A stretch of 18,472 bases of DNA from positions 1 through 18,472 of the forward strand of contig DIFH01000072.1 of the NCBI GenBank assembly GCA_002427615.1, given 5' to 3'. The translations under genes and the position numbers were made by a program. Under the pieces are notes generated by a model. The model was given only the letters and a program-made list of their open reading frames with translations. It did no database searches and was not told the DNA's origin. This stretch comes from Paludibacter sp. UBA5753. GTDB taxonomy: Bacteria; Bacteroidota; Bacteroidia; Bacteroidales; Paludibacteraceae. This document shows positions 6,271 through 12,993 of this stretch, one piece after another. Positions within the stretch are counted from its first letter, which is position 1. Each line of letters opens with the position of its first letter.

Positions 6271-7398
6271 TTAATTCACAATTCCATTCACTTTGAGTTG
6301 CTCTAAAATTCTGCCTGCACGCATGCGACCCACAGTATACTCTGTCTGAATCTGAGCTATTGAAACTTGTTTTTTGGGTTTTGCCCATTCTGATACATCT
6401 TCATAGAGTGGGTCTAAATCTATTTTTTTAATTTCGGGAAACGATGGTTTCTCACTACTTTTTGGCAAAATAAACGTGTCGTAAACGCTTGTTTGCTCAC
6501 CAATATATTTAGATTTTACAAACTTTTCAATTTCTGGCGTATCAATAAAAGCTGATTGAATTCGCATAAGTTCATTGCCTTTCGAGAAAAGCATATCACC
6601 TCGTCCAAGCAAATGTTCAGCTCCCGGCGCATCTAAAATAGAGCGTGAATCAATTATTGAAGAAACCCGAAAAGCAACTATAGCAGGGAAATAGGCTTTT
6701 ATAGCTCCAATCACATTTGCAGATGGACGCTGAGTAGCAATAACTATGTGTATACCAACCCCACGTCCAATCCGTGCTAAAAGAGCAATAGGAATTTCAA
6801 CTTTTTTACCAGCTATCGCTAATAAGTCAGCAAATTCATCAAAAACCACCACCACATAAGGCATTAAGCGATGTCCTTTCTCAGGGTTCAAGTGTCGTTT
6901 TTTGAATTTTTCATTATATTCTTTTAAATTTCGGACTTGTGCTGCGTTAAGCATGTCGTAACGGTCATCCATTTCAAGACAAAGTGAATTGAGTGTTTCA
7001 ATAACCTTTTTGGTCTCAGAAATAATTACGCTTTCTCCATTATTTTGTTTTGCTAAAAAGTTATTTTTCAGGTCGGCATAAATGCTAAATTGTTGATTTT
7101 TTGTATCTATAAGTACCAATTTTAGCTCTTCGGGGCGTTTCTTATGCAATAGTGAATTGATAATTGCATGTAGAAAAACAGACTTTCCCTGACCTGTTGC
7201 TCCGCCTACGAGTAAATGAGGCAATTCTGCCAAATCAGTTATAATGGTCTTATATCCAGACGTTTTTCCCAAAACAATCGGTAAATCAAACGAGCAGTTT
7301 TGAAACTCATCAGAAGTCAAAATTGACTGTAAAGATACTTCTTTGGGATTTTTGTTGGCAGCTAATTCCGCCTGTGAAATTTGATTTGAGTTTTCCAT
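6271..7398 (-). CDS. Soluble FtsK/SpoIIIE-type DNA translocase motor
   Basis: A 375-residue protein matching only the C-terminal motor of FtsK. Walker A is GATGQGKS (66-73) and Walker B is VVVVFDEFADL (182-192). The conserved RIGRGVGIHIVIATQRPSAN segment lies at 209-228, and a gamma-type winged-helix ending GRMRAGRILEQLKVNGIV occupies about 345-374. Chromosomal FtsK of Bacteroidetes is roughly twice as long, with four N-terminal membrane helices and a linker; all of that is absent, and the N-terminus is short and hydrophilic. The protein should therefore be a cytosolic hexameric ATP-driven dsDNA pump. The sequence is close to host-type FtsK, suggesting derivation from it. It is the first gene of a two-gene unit, with a TAATTTTG promoter element upstream. 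Possible roles: mobile-element transfer or defence. A degenerate, non-functional copy is unlikely because all motifs are intact. Confidence 0.85.
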   Translation of the reverse strand: MENSNQISQAELAANKNPKEVSLQSILTSDEFQNCSFDLPIVLGKTSGYKTIITDLAELPHLLVGGATGQGKSVFLHAIINSLLHKKRPEELKLVLIDTKNQQFSIYADLKNNFLAKQNNGESVIISETKKVIETLNSLCLEMDDRYDMLNAAQVRNLKEYNEKFKKRHLNPEKGHRLMPYVVVVFDEFADLLAIAGKKVEIPIALLARIGRGVGIHIVIATQRPSANVIGAIKAYFPAIVAFRVSSIIDSRSILDAPGAEHLLGRGDMLFSKGNELMRIQSAFIDTPEIEKFVKSKYIGEQTSVYDTFILPKSSEKPSFPEIKKIDLDPLYEDVSEWAKPKKQVSIAQIQTEYTVGRMRAGRILEQLKVNGIVN

Positions 7399-7436
7399 TT
7401 TTTGAGTTTTTAGACGTTTAACGATTATTATTTCTG

Positions 7437-7444
7437 CAAAATTA
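7437..7444 (-). promoter_or_regulatory. Promoter -7 element (TAATTTTG) for the FtsK-like gene
   Basis: On the minus strand TAATTTTG fits the Bacteroidetes -7 consensus TAnnTTTG and lies 38 bp ahead of the start codon. A TTTG at 7459-7462 is only 14 bp further upstream instead of 19-21, so the -33 half is poor. Confidence 0.45.
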
Positions 7445-7484
7445 CGAACAACCTACGCCAAAAAACGGCATGGTCTCATTTCTT

Positions 7485-7622
7485 TTAATATTTTCTCAAT
7501 GCATTTTCATAAGTAGCTTTCAATTTGTCAGCAAGCTCTTGAGGCTGAATAACTTTTATGGTGCTTCCGTAAGATAAAAGTTCCATAATCAAATCATGTG
7601 TGAGATATACTGTTAGTGAGAT
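7485..7622 (-). pseudogene. WYL-domain regulator, C-terminal remnant
   Basis: The minus strand is open for 45 codons reading ISLTVYLTHDLIMELLSYGS, then TIKVIQPQELADKLKATYEN, ending RKY-TAA (7485-7487). The hydrophobic strand, the LLSYG turn, then the V-x-x-P-x-x-L strand/helix and the final amphipathic helix are what the C-terminal extension of WYL-domain transcription factors looks like. The rest of the gene is missing: coding sequence breaks exactly where the paired REP element begins (7624). WYL proteins sense ligands and often repress phage-defence or other accessory genes. It lies 86 bp upstream of the FtsK-like gene on the same strand, so a full-length version may once have controlled that pair. 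Confidence 0.65.
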
Positions 7623-7623
7623 A

Positions 7624-7707
7624 CCCCTACGCTGCCGCACGATTGCATCGTGTGGCAATACTAAATAAAATCATTATCCCACGCGATACAATCGCGCGGG
7701 AGCATGG
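7624..7707. repeat. Paired REP (BIME-like) element
   Basis: Hairpins at 7633-7657 (TGCCgCACGATtgcATCGTGtGGCA) and 7678-7702 (CCCaCGCGATacaATCGCGcGGG), separated by a 20-bp AT-rich linker. The block matches 3671-3747 with a single difference at 7680. Here the second stem is fully paired at its base (CCC/GGG), while the other copy has CCT. The element ends the WYL reading frame and marks the right edge of the cassette. Confidence 0.85.
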
Positions 7708-7708
7708 T

Positions 7709-7801
7709 GTCCTCTACCGGATATCCTTATTAAAAATACAAAACCTCGCGGATGTCTGAGGTGAACCAACGTTCATGACCGTTGCTTACCGGCAACGTGC
7801 G
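7709..7801 (+). repeat. MITE-like dispersed repeat, copy E (3' truncated)
   Basis: It begins GTCCTCTACCGGATATCCTT and runs to CAACGTGCG, then joins the GH57 downstream DNA at the same base as copy D. The left two-thirds differs from D at many positions (GGATGTCTGAGGTGAACCAA against GGAAGTGTGAGATAAACCTT), while everything from 7788 on is identical to D. That abrupt change in similarity suggests recombination or conversion. Confidence 0.7.
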
Positions 7802-7877
7802 ACTTAATCTTGACATTTTCTTATCAAACACCGATTTTTCTTTCTGACATTAAATAATAGAGTTATTTCTTTTAAGT
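7788..7877 (+). repeat. 90-bp direct repeat, right copy (native copy at the GH57 3' end)
   Basis: Identical to 4641-4730. It includes the stop codon of the GH57 gene (7872-7874 on the minus strand) and its last codon, ACT for Thr, so this is the original location and the left copy is the duplicate. Confidence 0.9.
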
Positions 7878-9143
7878 TGCTTTGTGGGCTTTGGTTTTTA
7901 ACTTTTTAATTTCATTTTCCAGATTTTCAATTTCCTTTTCCTGTTGATTGATAGTTTTCAATAATTCATTGAGCTCCTCGTTGTCGATATTTGTCGGATA
8001 TTGAGCATCAACCCGTTCAAGAAAGTCGGCGAGCACATTCATGTAATTTATAAAGGCATCGTAAGCCGTTTCGTAGTTTGTTCCGTAAGGGTCTTTATGG
8101 CTCATATAACGGAAATGATCGGATGATTGTAACATCAGCCAATCATGTTGCAAAGGTCTATCTTTGCAAAGATTTACCCGCTCGCTTACCGCATAAAGTT
8201 TAGTCAAAGCTTCTTGTTGCAGGTCGTTCCCCGTCCATGGAGTAAGGTCTTTATCGTTTCCGACCCAACTTATTGGAGAAGGAGATGACAGCGTATCCAC
8301 AGGATCGATTTTTTTTGTAAAATCGGATGGAAGAACAAAGTTCATTTGCTGTTCCATGGCATGATAAGGTAGCGCTTTAAGAAACTCAAAGATGCCTGTA
8401 TGAGCCGGTTGCGTGATTCCAAATACTTCATAACCCATTCCTAAATTGATAACGTTTTCTTCGGCAGGCAAAGCGGCAATCCAACCAATGAATTTCTCGG
8501 CTGTGAGCGAAAGATTGGCAAAACGAAAAGCAATATCATCGCTTAACTTATGGTTTCTGACCAAAAGTTTCAATTTAGGATTGTAAGCATGCCTGTACAC
8601 ATAGTTCGGGCTTTTCCATCCCATAACGTGTTTTGCTTCGTCAATCAGCATGGATTTGTAACCCATTTTTGAAACCAACTCGCCAATTTCGTCGGAATAA
8701 ATTAATTCGGTATTGTAAAAAGAAGTAGGTTTTCTTCCGAATAATTGTTCAATTTTATCGGCATGAATATTTACCTGACGCTGAAATTCGTTGGCATCGA
8801 ATACCGAAGCCAGCGAATGTGCATAAGGTTCGGCCAAAAACTCCACGCTTCCTGTTTTCGATAATTCCTTAAAGTTATCGATCACTTCGGGAGCGTATTG
8901 TTCAAGTTGTTCCAGCGCCGTGCCTGAAATTGAAAACGAGCAACGGAATTTTCCATTTGAACTGCGAATCATTTCGGCTATGGTGCGGTTGGCAGTTAAA
9001 TATGATTGTTCAACTACTCTACGAATTCGATCTTCAGTCTGAAAATCATCGTAATAATAATGATCTTGTCCGATTTCGAAGAAACGATAGCGTTTCAAAC
9101 GCAACGGCTGATGAATCTGAAAATAAAAACAAATGTTTCGCAT
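7872..9143 (-). CDS. GH57 alpha-amylase-like glycoside hydrolase
   Basis: A 423-residue protein of glycoside hydrolase family 57, acting on alpha-1,4-glucans such as glycogen or maltodextrin. Visible family regions: HQP at 11-13; FSISGTALEQL at 70-80; FYNTELIYSDE at 142-152, where Glu146 fits the catalytic nucleophile; GYEVFG at 237-242; and LQSSDHFRYMSHKDP late in the chain. In active relatives the fourth region usually reads DYExFG with the catalytic Asp; here the position is Gly237. So this may be one of the amylase-like GH57 proteins that lost a catalytic residue, or it may use another acid. The last 40 residues are a Glu/Lys/Leu coiled coil. No signal peptide, so cytoplasmic. It groups with the GT4 and debranching genes upstream in the same direction, separated by 263 bp. 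Its 3' end is duplicated at 4641-4730. Confidence 0.88.
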   Translation of the reverse strand: MRNICFYFQIHQPLRLKRYRFFEIGQDHYYYDDFQTEDRIRRVVEQSYLTANRTIAEMIRSSNGKFRCSFSISGTALEQLEQYAPEVIDNFKELSKTGSVEFLAEPYAHSLASVFDANEFQRQVNIHADKIEQLFGRKPTSFYNTELIYSDEIGELVSKMGYKSMLIDEAKHVMGWKSPNYVYRHAYNPKLKLLVRNHKLSDDIAFRFANLSLTAEKFIGWIAALPAEENVINLGMGYEVFGITQPAHTGIFEFLKALPYHAMEQQMNFVLPSDFTKKIDPVDTLSSPSPISWVGNDKDLTPWTGNDLQQEALTKLYAVSERVNLCKDRPLQHDWLMLQSSDHFRYMSHKDPYGTNYETAYDAFINYMNVLADFLERVDAQYPTNIDNEELNELLKTINQQEKEIENLENEIKKLKTKAHKAT

Positions 9144-9180
9144 ATCTTTAGGAATTAGTTTGTTAGTTTATATATTGGTT

Positions 9181-9200
9181 AATCGGTCGATTAGCCGATT
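9181..9200. other. Inverted repeat ahead of the GH57 gene
   Basis: AATCGG-N8-CCGATT, lying 38 bp upstream of the GH57 start codon on the minus strand. It could be an operator or a 5'-UTR hairpin. No clear TAnnTTTG promoter element was found in the 263-bp gap. Confidence 0.35.
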
Positions 9201-9326
9201 GTTTGTCCATTATTAATATTAAAAATTGCAAATAATCAATGATTGATTCTGTCCTTTTGACAAAGTAGAACCAGCAAAATTGCATGTCTCTTTTTTTAGT
9301 TTATTTCAGTTCTTTGTACTTCCAAA

Positions 9327-9353
9327 CTTGTCAGATTTTTGAAATCGGACAAG
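9327..9353 (-). terminator. Stable hairpin downstream of the GT4 gene
   Basis: CTTGTCaGATTT-ttg-AAATCgGACAAG: eleven pairs with one mismatch and a 3-base loop, 54 bp past the stop of the GT4 gene on the minus strand. It fits a transcript end or mRNA-stabilising structure for the debranching enzyme/GT4 pair. A proper U-tract is missing, so intrinsic termination is uncertain. Confidence 0.4.
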
Positions 9354-9406
9354 CTTAAACAAGAGAACAACAAATAAGATAATTTGTCAAAGAAGAATTT
9401 AGTCAA

Positions 9407-10660
9407 TCATAATACGCTATCGTAAATTGCCCGAACTTTTAAGCCGGCATCGTACCATTTAATGTTGTTCACCTCCTCACGGCCAAGTTCGCGAAGGCTT
9501 TTGTATATAGCCGGATTTTTTACGATGGCGTAAATAGCATCAGCCATGGCATCAATATCCCAGTAATCGGTTTTGATGGCGTGGGTAAGGATTTCGGCGC
9601 AACCCGATTGCTTTGAGATAATACTTGGCGTCCCTACCTGCATGGCTTCGAGCGGCGAAATACCAAATGGTTCGGAAACCGATGGCATAATATACACATC
9701 GCTTTCGGCGAGCATTTCGTGCACCTGGCGACCTTTTAAAAACCCTGTAAAATGAAACTTATCGGCTATTCCCCGTTTGGCAACCAAATCAATCATCGCA
9801 TTCATCATATCGCCGCTTCCGGCCATTACAAAACGAACGCCTTTGGTTTTCTGCAATACCCTGTGAGCTGCTTCAACAAAATATTCCGGTCCTTTTTGCA
9901 TGGTGATACGTCCCAAGAAAGTAACGATTTTATCTTTTCGGGGAGTTTTGGTAAACGAATCTACATCCGGTAGCGGTTCAACGGCGTTGTGCACAGTGGT
10001 TACCTTGCGCGGATCCTGATGATATTTCTCAATAACAATTCTGCGGGTCAGTTCGCTCACGGTCATGATGTGGTCGGCAACATCCATTCCCCGTTTTTCG
10101 ATGCCGTAGACGGTCGGGTTTACCTGTCCACGACTGCGGTCGAAATCGGTAGCATGCACGTGAATGACGAGCGGCTTACCACTGATTTGCTTGGCAAAAA
10201 CTCCGGCAGGATACGTGAGCCAGTCGTGTGAATGAATGATGTCGAAATCCAGTTGATGCGCTAAAACACTTGCAACGGCTTCGTAATTCGATATTTCTTC
10301 CATCAAATTGTCGGGATAACGGCCGGAAAAATCAATGCATCCCAAATCGTTGGTATAAATACGGGTAAAATCATATTTAATGCCATTACGCAGCCAGAAA
10401 TATTCATCGGGATGCATAACGGAGCCAATGCGATGATTCACATAATTCCAGTCATTTTCTTTCCATACCACAGGAACATTGCAGGCGCCTATGATTTTTA
10501 AAAAACTCTGGTCTTCGTCGCCATGAGGTTTTGGTATGACAAATGTGATTTGCATATCGGGCTGCATAGCCATTCCTTTGGTAAGTCCGTAACTTGCTGT
10601 TCCTAAACCGCCTAAAATATGAGGAGGGAATTCCCATCCAAACATTAATGCCTTCATCAT
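9407..10660 (-). CDS. GT4-family glycosyltransferase, glycogen synthase-like
   Basis: A 417-residue GT-B fold, family 4 retaining glycosyltransferase. The N-terminal domain begins MMKALMFGWEFPP and carries the donor-loop GGLGTASYGL (17-26). HSHDWLTYPAG (143-153) and HVHATDFDRSRG (167-178) line the cleft. The C-terminal domain has FLGRITMQKGPEYF (248-261) and the E-x7-E motif EPFGISPLE (330-338), whose glutamates contact the nucleotide sugar. In Bacteroides-type glycogen clusters an enzyme of this kind stands between the debranching enzyme and GH57 and is thought to extend alpha-glucans, but the donor and acceptor cannot be read from sequence. The start codon follows the TAG of the debranching gene with no gap, so translation is probably coupled. 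It has no signal peptide and is cytoplasmic. Confidence 0.88.
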   Translation of the reverse strand: MMKALMFGWEFPPHILGGLGTASYGLTKGMAMQPDMQITFVIPKPHGDEDQSFLKIIGACNVPVVWKENDWNYVNHRIGSVMHPDEYFWLRNGIKYDFTRIYTNDLGCIDFSGRYPDNLMEEISNYEAVASVLAHQLDFDIIHSHDWLTYPAGVFAKQISGKPLVIHVHATDFDRSRGQVNPTVYGIEKRGMDVADHIMTVSELTRRIVIEKYHQDPRKVTTVHNAVEPLPDVDSFTKTPRKDKIVTFLGRITMQKGPEYFVEAAHRVLQKTKGVRFVMAGSGDMMNAMIDLVAKRGIADKFHFTGFLKGRQVHEMLAESDVYIMPSVSEPFGISPLEAMQVGTPSIISKQSGCAEILTHAIKTDYWDIDAMADAIYAIVKNPAIYKSLRELGREEVNNIKWYDAGLKVRAIYDSVL

Positions 10661-12601
10661 CTATTCGTTTTCGTATTTTTTCAAAAAATCCAACACTCTC
10701 AAAACTTCAGCTACGCTCATGGCAAACGACATCCCTCCATGACCTTTATAAGGGGGGTTTCCATCAAATAATTCGGGTAATGTGCCGACGCAAAGTTCAG
10801 TCATTTCAGCTTCCAAACCAATCAACATACGTTCGATAAACGATTTACCGCATTGTTTGTATATTTTGAGATAAGCCAAGGCAAATGCGCCAAATGTGCA
10901 TGGCCAAACTGGGCCATTGTGGTAATTCCTGTCGCGTTCGAGCATTCCTCCAACATAATTCGGCCGATAGAAACCGCTTTTAGGGCTCAGGCTTCTTAAT
11001 CCCTTCGGAGTTAAGAGCTCTTTAGTCGAAATATCAAGAACAGATTTCTGCTGTTTTTTATCGAGAGGCGAAAAATGTAATGCAACCGCTAAAAGCATAT
11101 TGGGGCGGACTTCCATATCGTTGTAATTTCCATCTACGTAGTCGTATAAATAGGCGCCGTTCCAAAAAGTCTGAATAAAAGCCGCACCGGCTATTTCAGC
11201 CTGATAGTCCAACAGGTCGGCAGCATGTTCTTTACCTAATTCGCGCGTAAGTTGGGCAGTGAATTTCAAGGCATTATACCAAAGAGCATTAATTTCGACG
11301 ACATATCCTGTGCGCGGCGTGATAGGCCGCCCGTTTTCTTTGGCATTCATCCAGGTCGCCGGTTTTTCCTGCCCGTTCACATACAATAAACCATTGTTGT
11401 GCAGGAATAAATTCGGATGATTGTTTTTGCGTATAAATGCGATTATATTTGTTACAATTTCCTCAAATCTGGCAGCAGCTTCCTTCATCGTCGTAGCAAG
11501 TGAATATTGTTGCACAACCCATATAAACCAAAGCAAAACATCCGGATCGTCAATAGCTTGTAATTTTATCCCTTCTTTTTTGCCATCCATGAATAATTGC
11601 ACTTCTTCCAACGAAGTTTTCATTATTGCATCGAAATAATCCATTCGATCGATGGTCAGTGTACAGCCGGGCAAAGCTACGAACTGATCGCGGGCGCGGG
11701 CGCCGAACCATGGATAACCAGCCAATAAATAGGTTTTGTCGCCTTCGCGTTTGTAAAACTGCTGAGCCGAGTTTTTCAAACAACTGAACATGTCGACCCG
11801 ATGATTGCGACGTTTCATTTCTTCGTCCCAAAGAGCCTGCAGTTTTCGGGGCGAAGTTTCGGAAATGCCGGCAGAAAAAATGATACTTTCGCCATTTTTT
11901 ATAGGCATCTCGAAATAGCCGGGAACAAGTAAATCTTCCTTGTAATCGTAACCACGTTCCTGTTCCTTATAATATTCTATGTTTTTATACCAGTTCGGTT
12001 CATGGATATAGGTGTTTTTTTTCGAGAACTGCATGTGCAGGCAGGGATATTTTTCGTACAGACACATACTGATTCCCTGTGCATCCTCGGCGAATGAGGT
12101 GTTGGCCTGGCTGTTTTCGTGTGTAAGTTCATTTACGCTTCTGAAAGCCAGAAATGGTTTAAAACGAAGTGTTGTAGGCGAATGAGTTTCAAGCAGAGTG
12201 TATTTAATGAGTACGCGCGGTTCGAAAGAGACGAGCATACGTTCTTTGGATAAAATTACGCCTCCAACGCGATAAACTGTGCGTGAAATCACATCGCAAT
12301 CGAACTGACGAATGTATTTATGCCCGTTCGGACTGAAATTATTCCCTTCGTATTTATGTATTCCAAGATTGAATTCGGCGCCATGTTGAATAACCGTTTC
12401 GTCGAGCGAAGAAAGCAACACATGATTTGAGTCATCGATATCGGGGAGTGGAACCACCAATTGTCCGTGATATTTGCGTGTGTTACAATCTATCAACGTT
12501 GTACTGTTGTAAGCTCCTGCGCGATTGGTACGAATCATTTCTTTCGAAAGTGATTTATCAAGATTCATCAATAGTGTTTTGTCAAAATTAAGGTAACTCA
12601 T
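10661..12601 (-). CDS. Glycogen debranching enzyme (amylo-alpha-1,6-glucosidase type)
   Basis: A 646-residue protein. Residues 1 to about 240 form the N-terminal beta-sandwich of bacterial/archaeal debranching enzymes (NRAGAYNSTTLIDCNTRKYHG at 26-46 is the typical opening). Residues about 285-640 are the (alpha/alpha)6 amylo-alpha-1,6-glucosidase domain: PWFGARARDQFVALPG (297-312), ATWMNAK (415-421), VEINALWYNAL (435-445), YHNGPVWP (560-567) and LPELFDG (608-614). It should remove alpha-1,6-linked branches from glycogen. In eukaryotic debranching enzymes the TWM motif is followed by a catalytic Asp; here it is Asn419, which may be usual for this bacterial group. First gene of a coupled pair with the GT4 gene. 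A TATATTTG promoter element lies 38 bp ahead of the start. Cytoplasmic. Confidence 0.9.
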   Translation of the reverse strand: MSYLNFDKTLLMNLDKSLSKEMIRTNRAGAYNSTTLIDCNTRKYHGQLVVPLPDIDDSNHVLLSSLDETVIQHGAEFNLGIHKYEGNNFSPNGHKYIRQFDCDVISRTVYRVGGVILSKERMLVSFEPRVLIKYTLLETHSPTTLRFKPFLAFRSVNELTHENSQANTSFAEDAQGISMCLYEKYPCLHMQFSKKNTYIHEPNWYKNIEYYKEQERGYDYKEDLLVPGYFEMPIKNGESIIFSAGISETSPRKLQALWDEEMKRRNHRVDMFSCLKNSAQQFYKREGDKTYLLAGYPWFGARARDQFVALPGCTLTIDRMDYFDAIMKTSLEEVQLFMDGKKEGIKLQAIDDPDVLLWFIWVVQQYSLATTMKEAAARFEEIVTNIIAFIRKNNHPNLFLHNNGLLYVNGQEKPATWMNAKENGRPITPRTGYVVEINALWYNALKFTAQLTRELGKEHAADLLDYQAEIAGAAFIQTFWNGAYLYDYVDGNYNDMEVRPNMLLAVALHFSPLDKKQQKSVLDISTKELLTPKGLRSLSPKSGFYRPNYVGGMLERDRNYHNGPVWPCTFGAFALAYLKIYKQCGKSFIERMLIGLEAEMTELCVGTLPELFDGNPPYKGHGGMSFAMSVAEVLRVLDFLKKYENE

Positions 12602-12639
12602 ATTATGTATATTTTAAATCGTTGGTAAAATTCGTCAGC

Positions 12640-12647
12640 CAAATATA
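12640..12647 (-). promoter_or_regulatory. Promoter -7 element (TATATTTG) for the debranching enzyme operon
   Basis: The minus strand TATATTTG fits the Bacteroidetes TAnnTTTG element, 38 bp before the start codon of the debranching enzyme gene. An upstream TTG lies 16 bp away, slightly short of the usual 19-21 spacing. Confidence 0.45.
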
Positions 12648-12965
12648 AATATTGAAGTAGATACAATCTGTTTTTTAACGCAACCATTTCGGCCGTGTCT
12701 TAGCGTTCGCAATTTATTTAAAATTATTCTATTAGCAAAGCAAATTGTTTGTGTTTTTTTATGTTTTACAGTATGTTTATTGATAGTTTTAATTAAAAAT
12801 ATCTCGTATATATCCATAACTAAACTTAATCATTTGCTAATCATCGGATGGTTTTATTTTGTTTAATTTTGCTAAATCGCAGTATTTCAATATGTCAACT
12901 GGTAACTTGTGAATATTATATCGTTATTTCTTGCCGAATTGTAAATAATATTGTGGAATATATTG

Positions 12966-12973
12966 TAATTTTG
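12966..12973 (+). promoter_or_regulatory. Promoter -7 element (TAATTTTG) for the rhomboid gene
   Basis: TAATTTTG, 20 bp before the ATG at 12994, gives a short leader. No TTTG at the best -33 distance, but several TTG triplets are present upstream. Confidence 0.45.
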
Positions 12974-12993
12974 CAGAATAAAGTTAAAATATC

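Larger units (their letters stand above)
4731..7708. mobile_element. REP-bounded accessory cassette (FtsK-like, UDG-like, WYL remnant)
   Basis: About 3 kb between two perfect 90-bp direct repeats. The left edge starts exactly with a REP hairpin (CCCCACGCTGCCGCACG), and the right edge is the paired REP element at 7624-7707. Inside are two decayed RAYT transposase C-termini, a third REP hairpin pair, two co-directional intact genes and a truncated WYL-domain gene. No intact transposase or integrase is present. The borders and repeats are seen directly; that the block arrived as a unit by REP/RAYT activity or by recombination between repeats is inference. Confidence 0.6.
12602..12993. other. Divergent intergenic region
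   Basis: 392 bp between the debranching enzyme gene (minus) and the rhomboid gene (plus). It holds promoter elements for both directions (12640-12647 minus, 12966-12973 plus). The rest is very AT-rich. A 60-codon frame on the minus strand (12635-12817) is not convincing because it overlaps the promoter element and has no recognisable features. No RNA gene seen. Confidence 0.6.

Noticed and set aside
12635..12817. 60-codon open frame on the minus strand upstream of the debranching enzyme
   Set aside because: It overlaps the TATATTTG promoter element and has the look of chance coding in AT-rich DNA.
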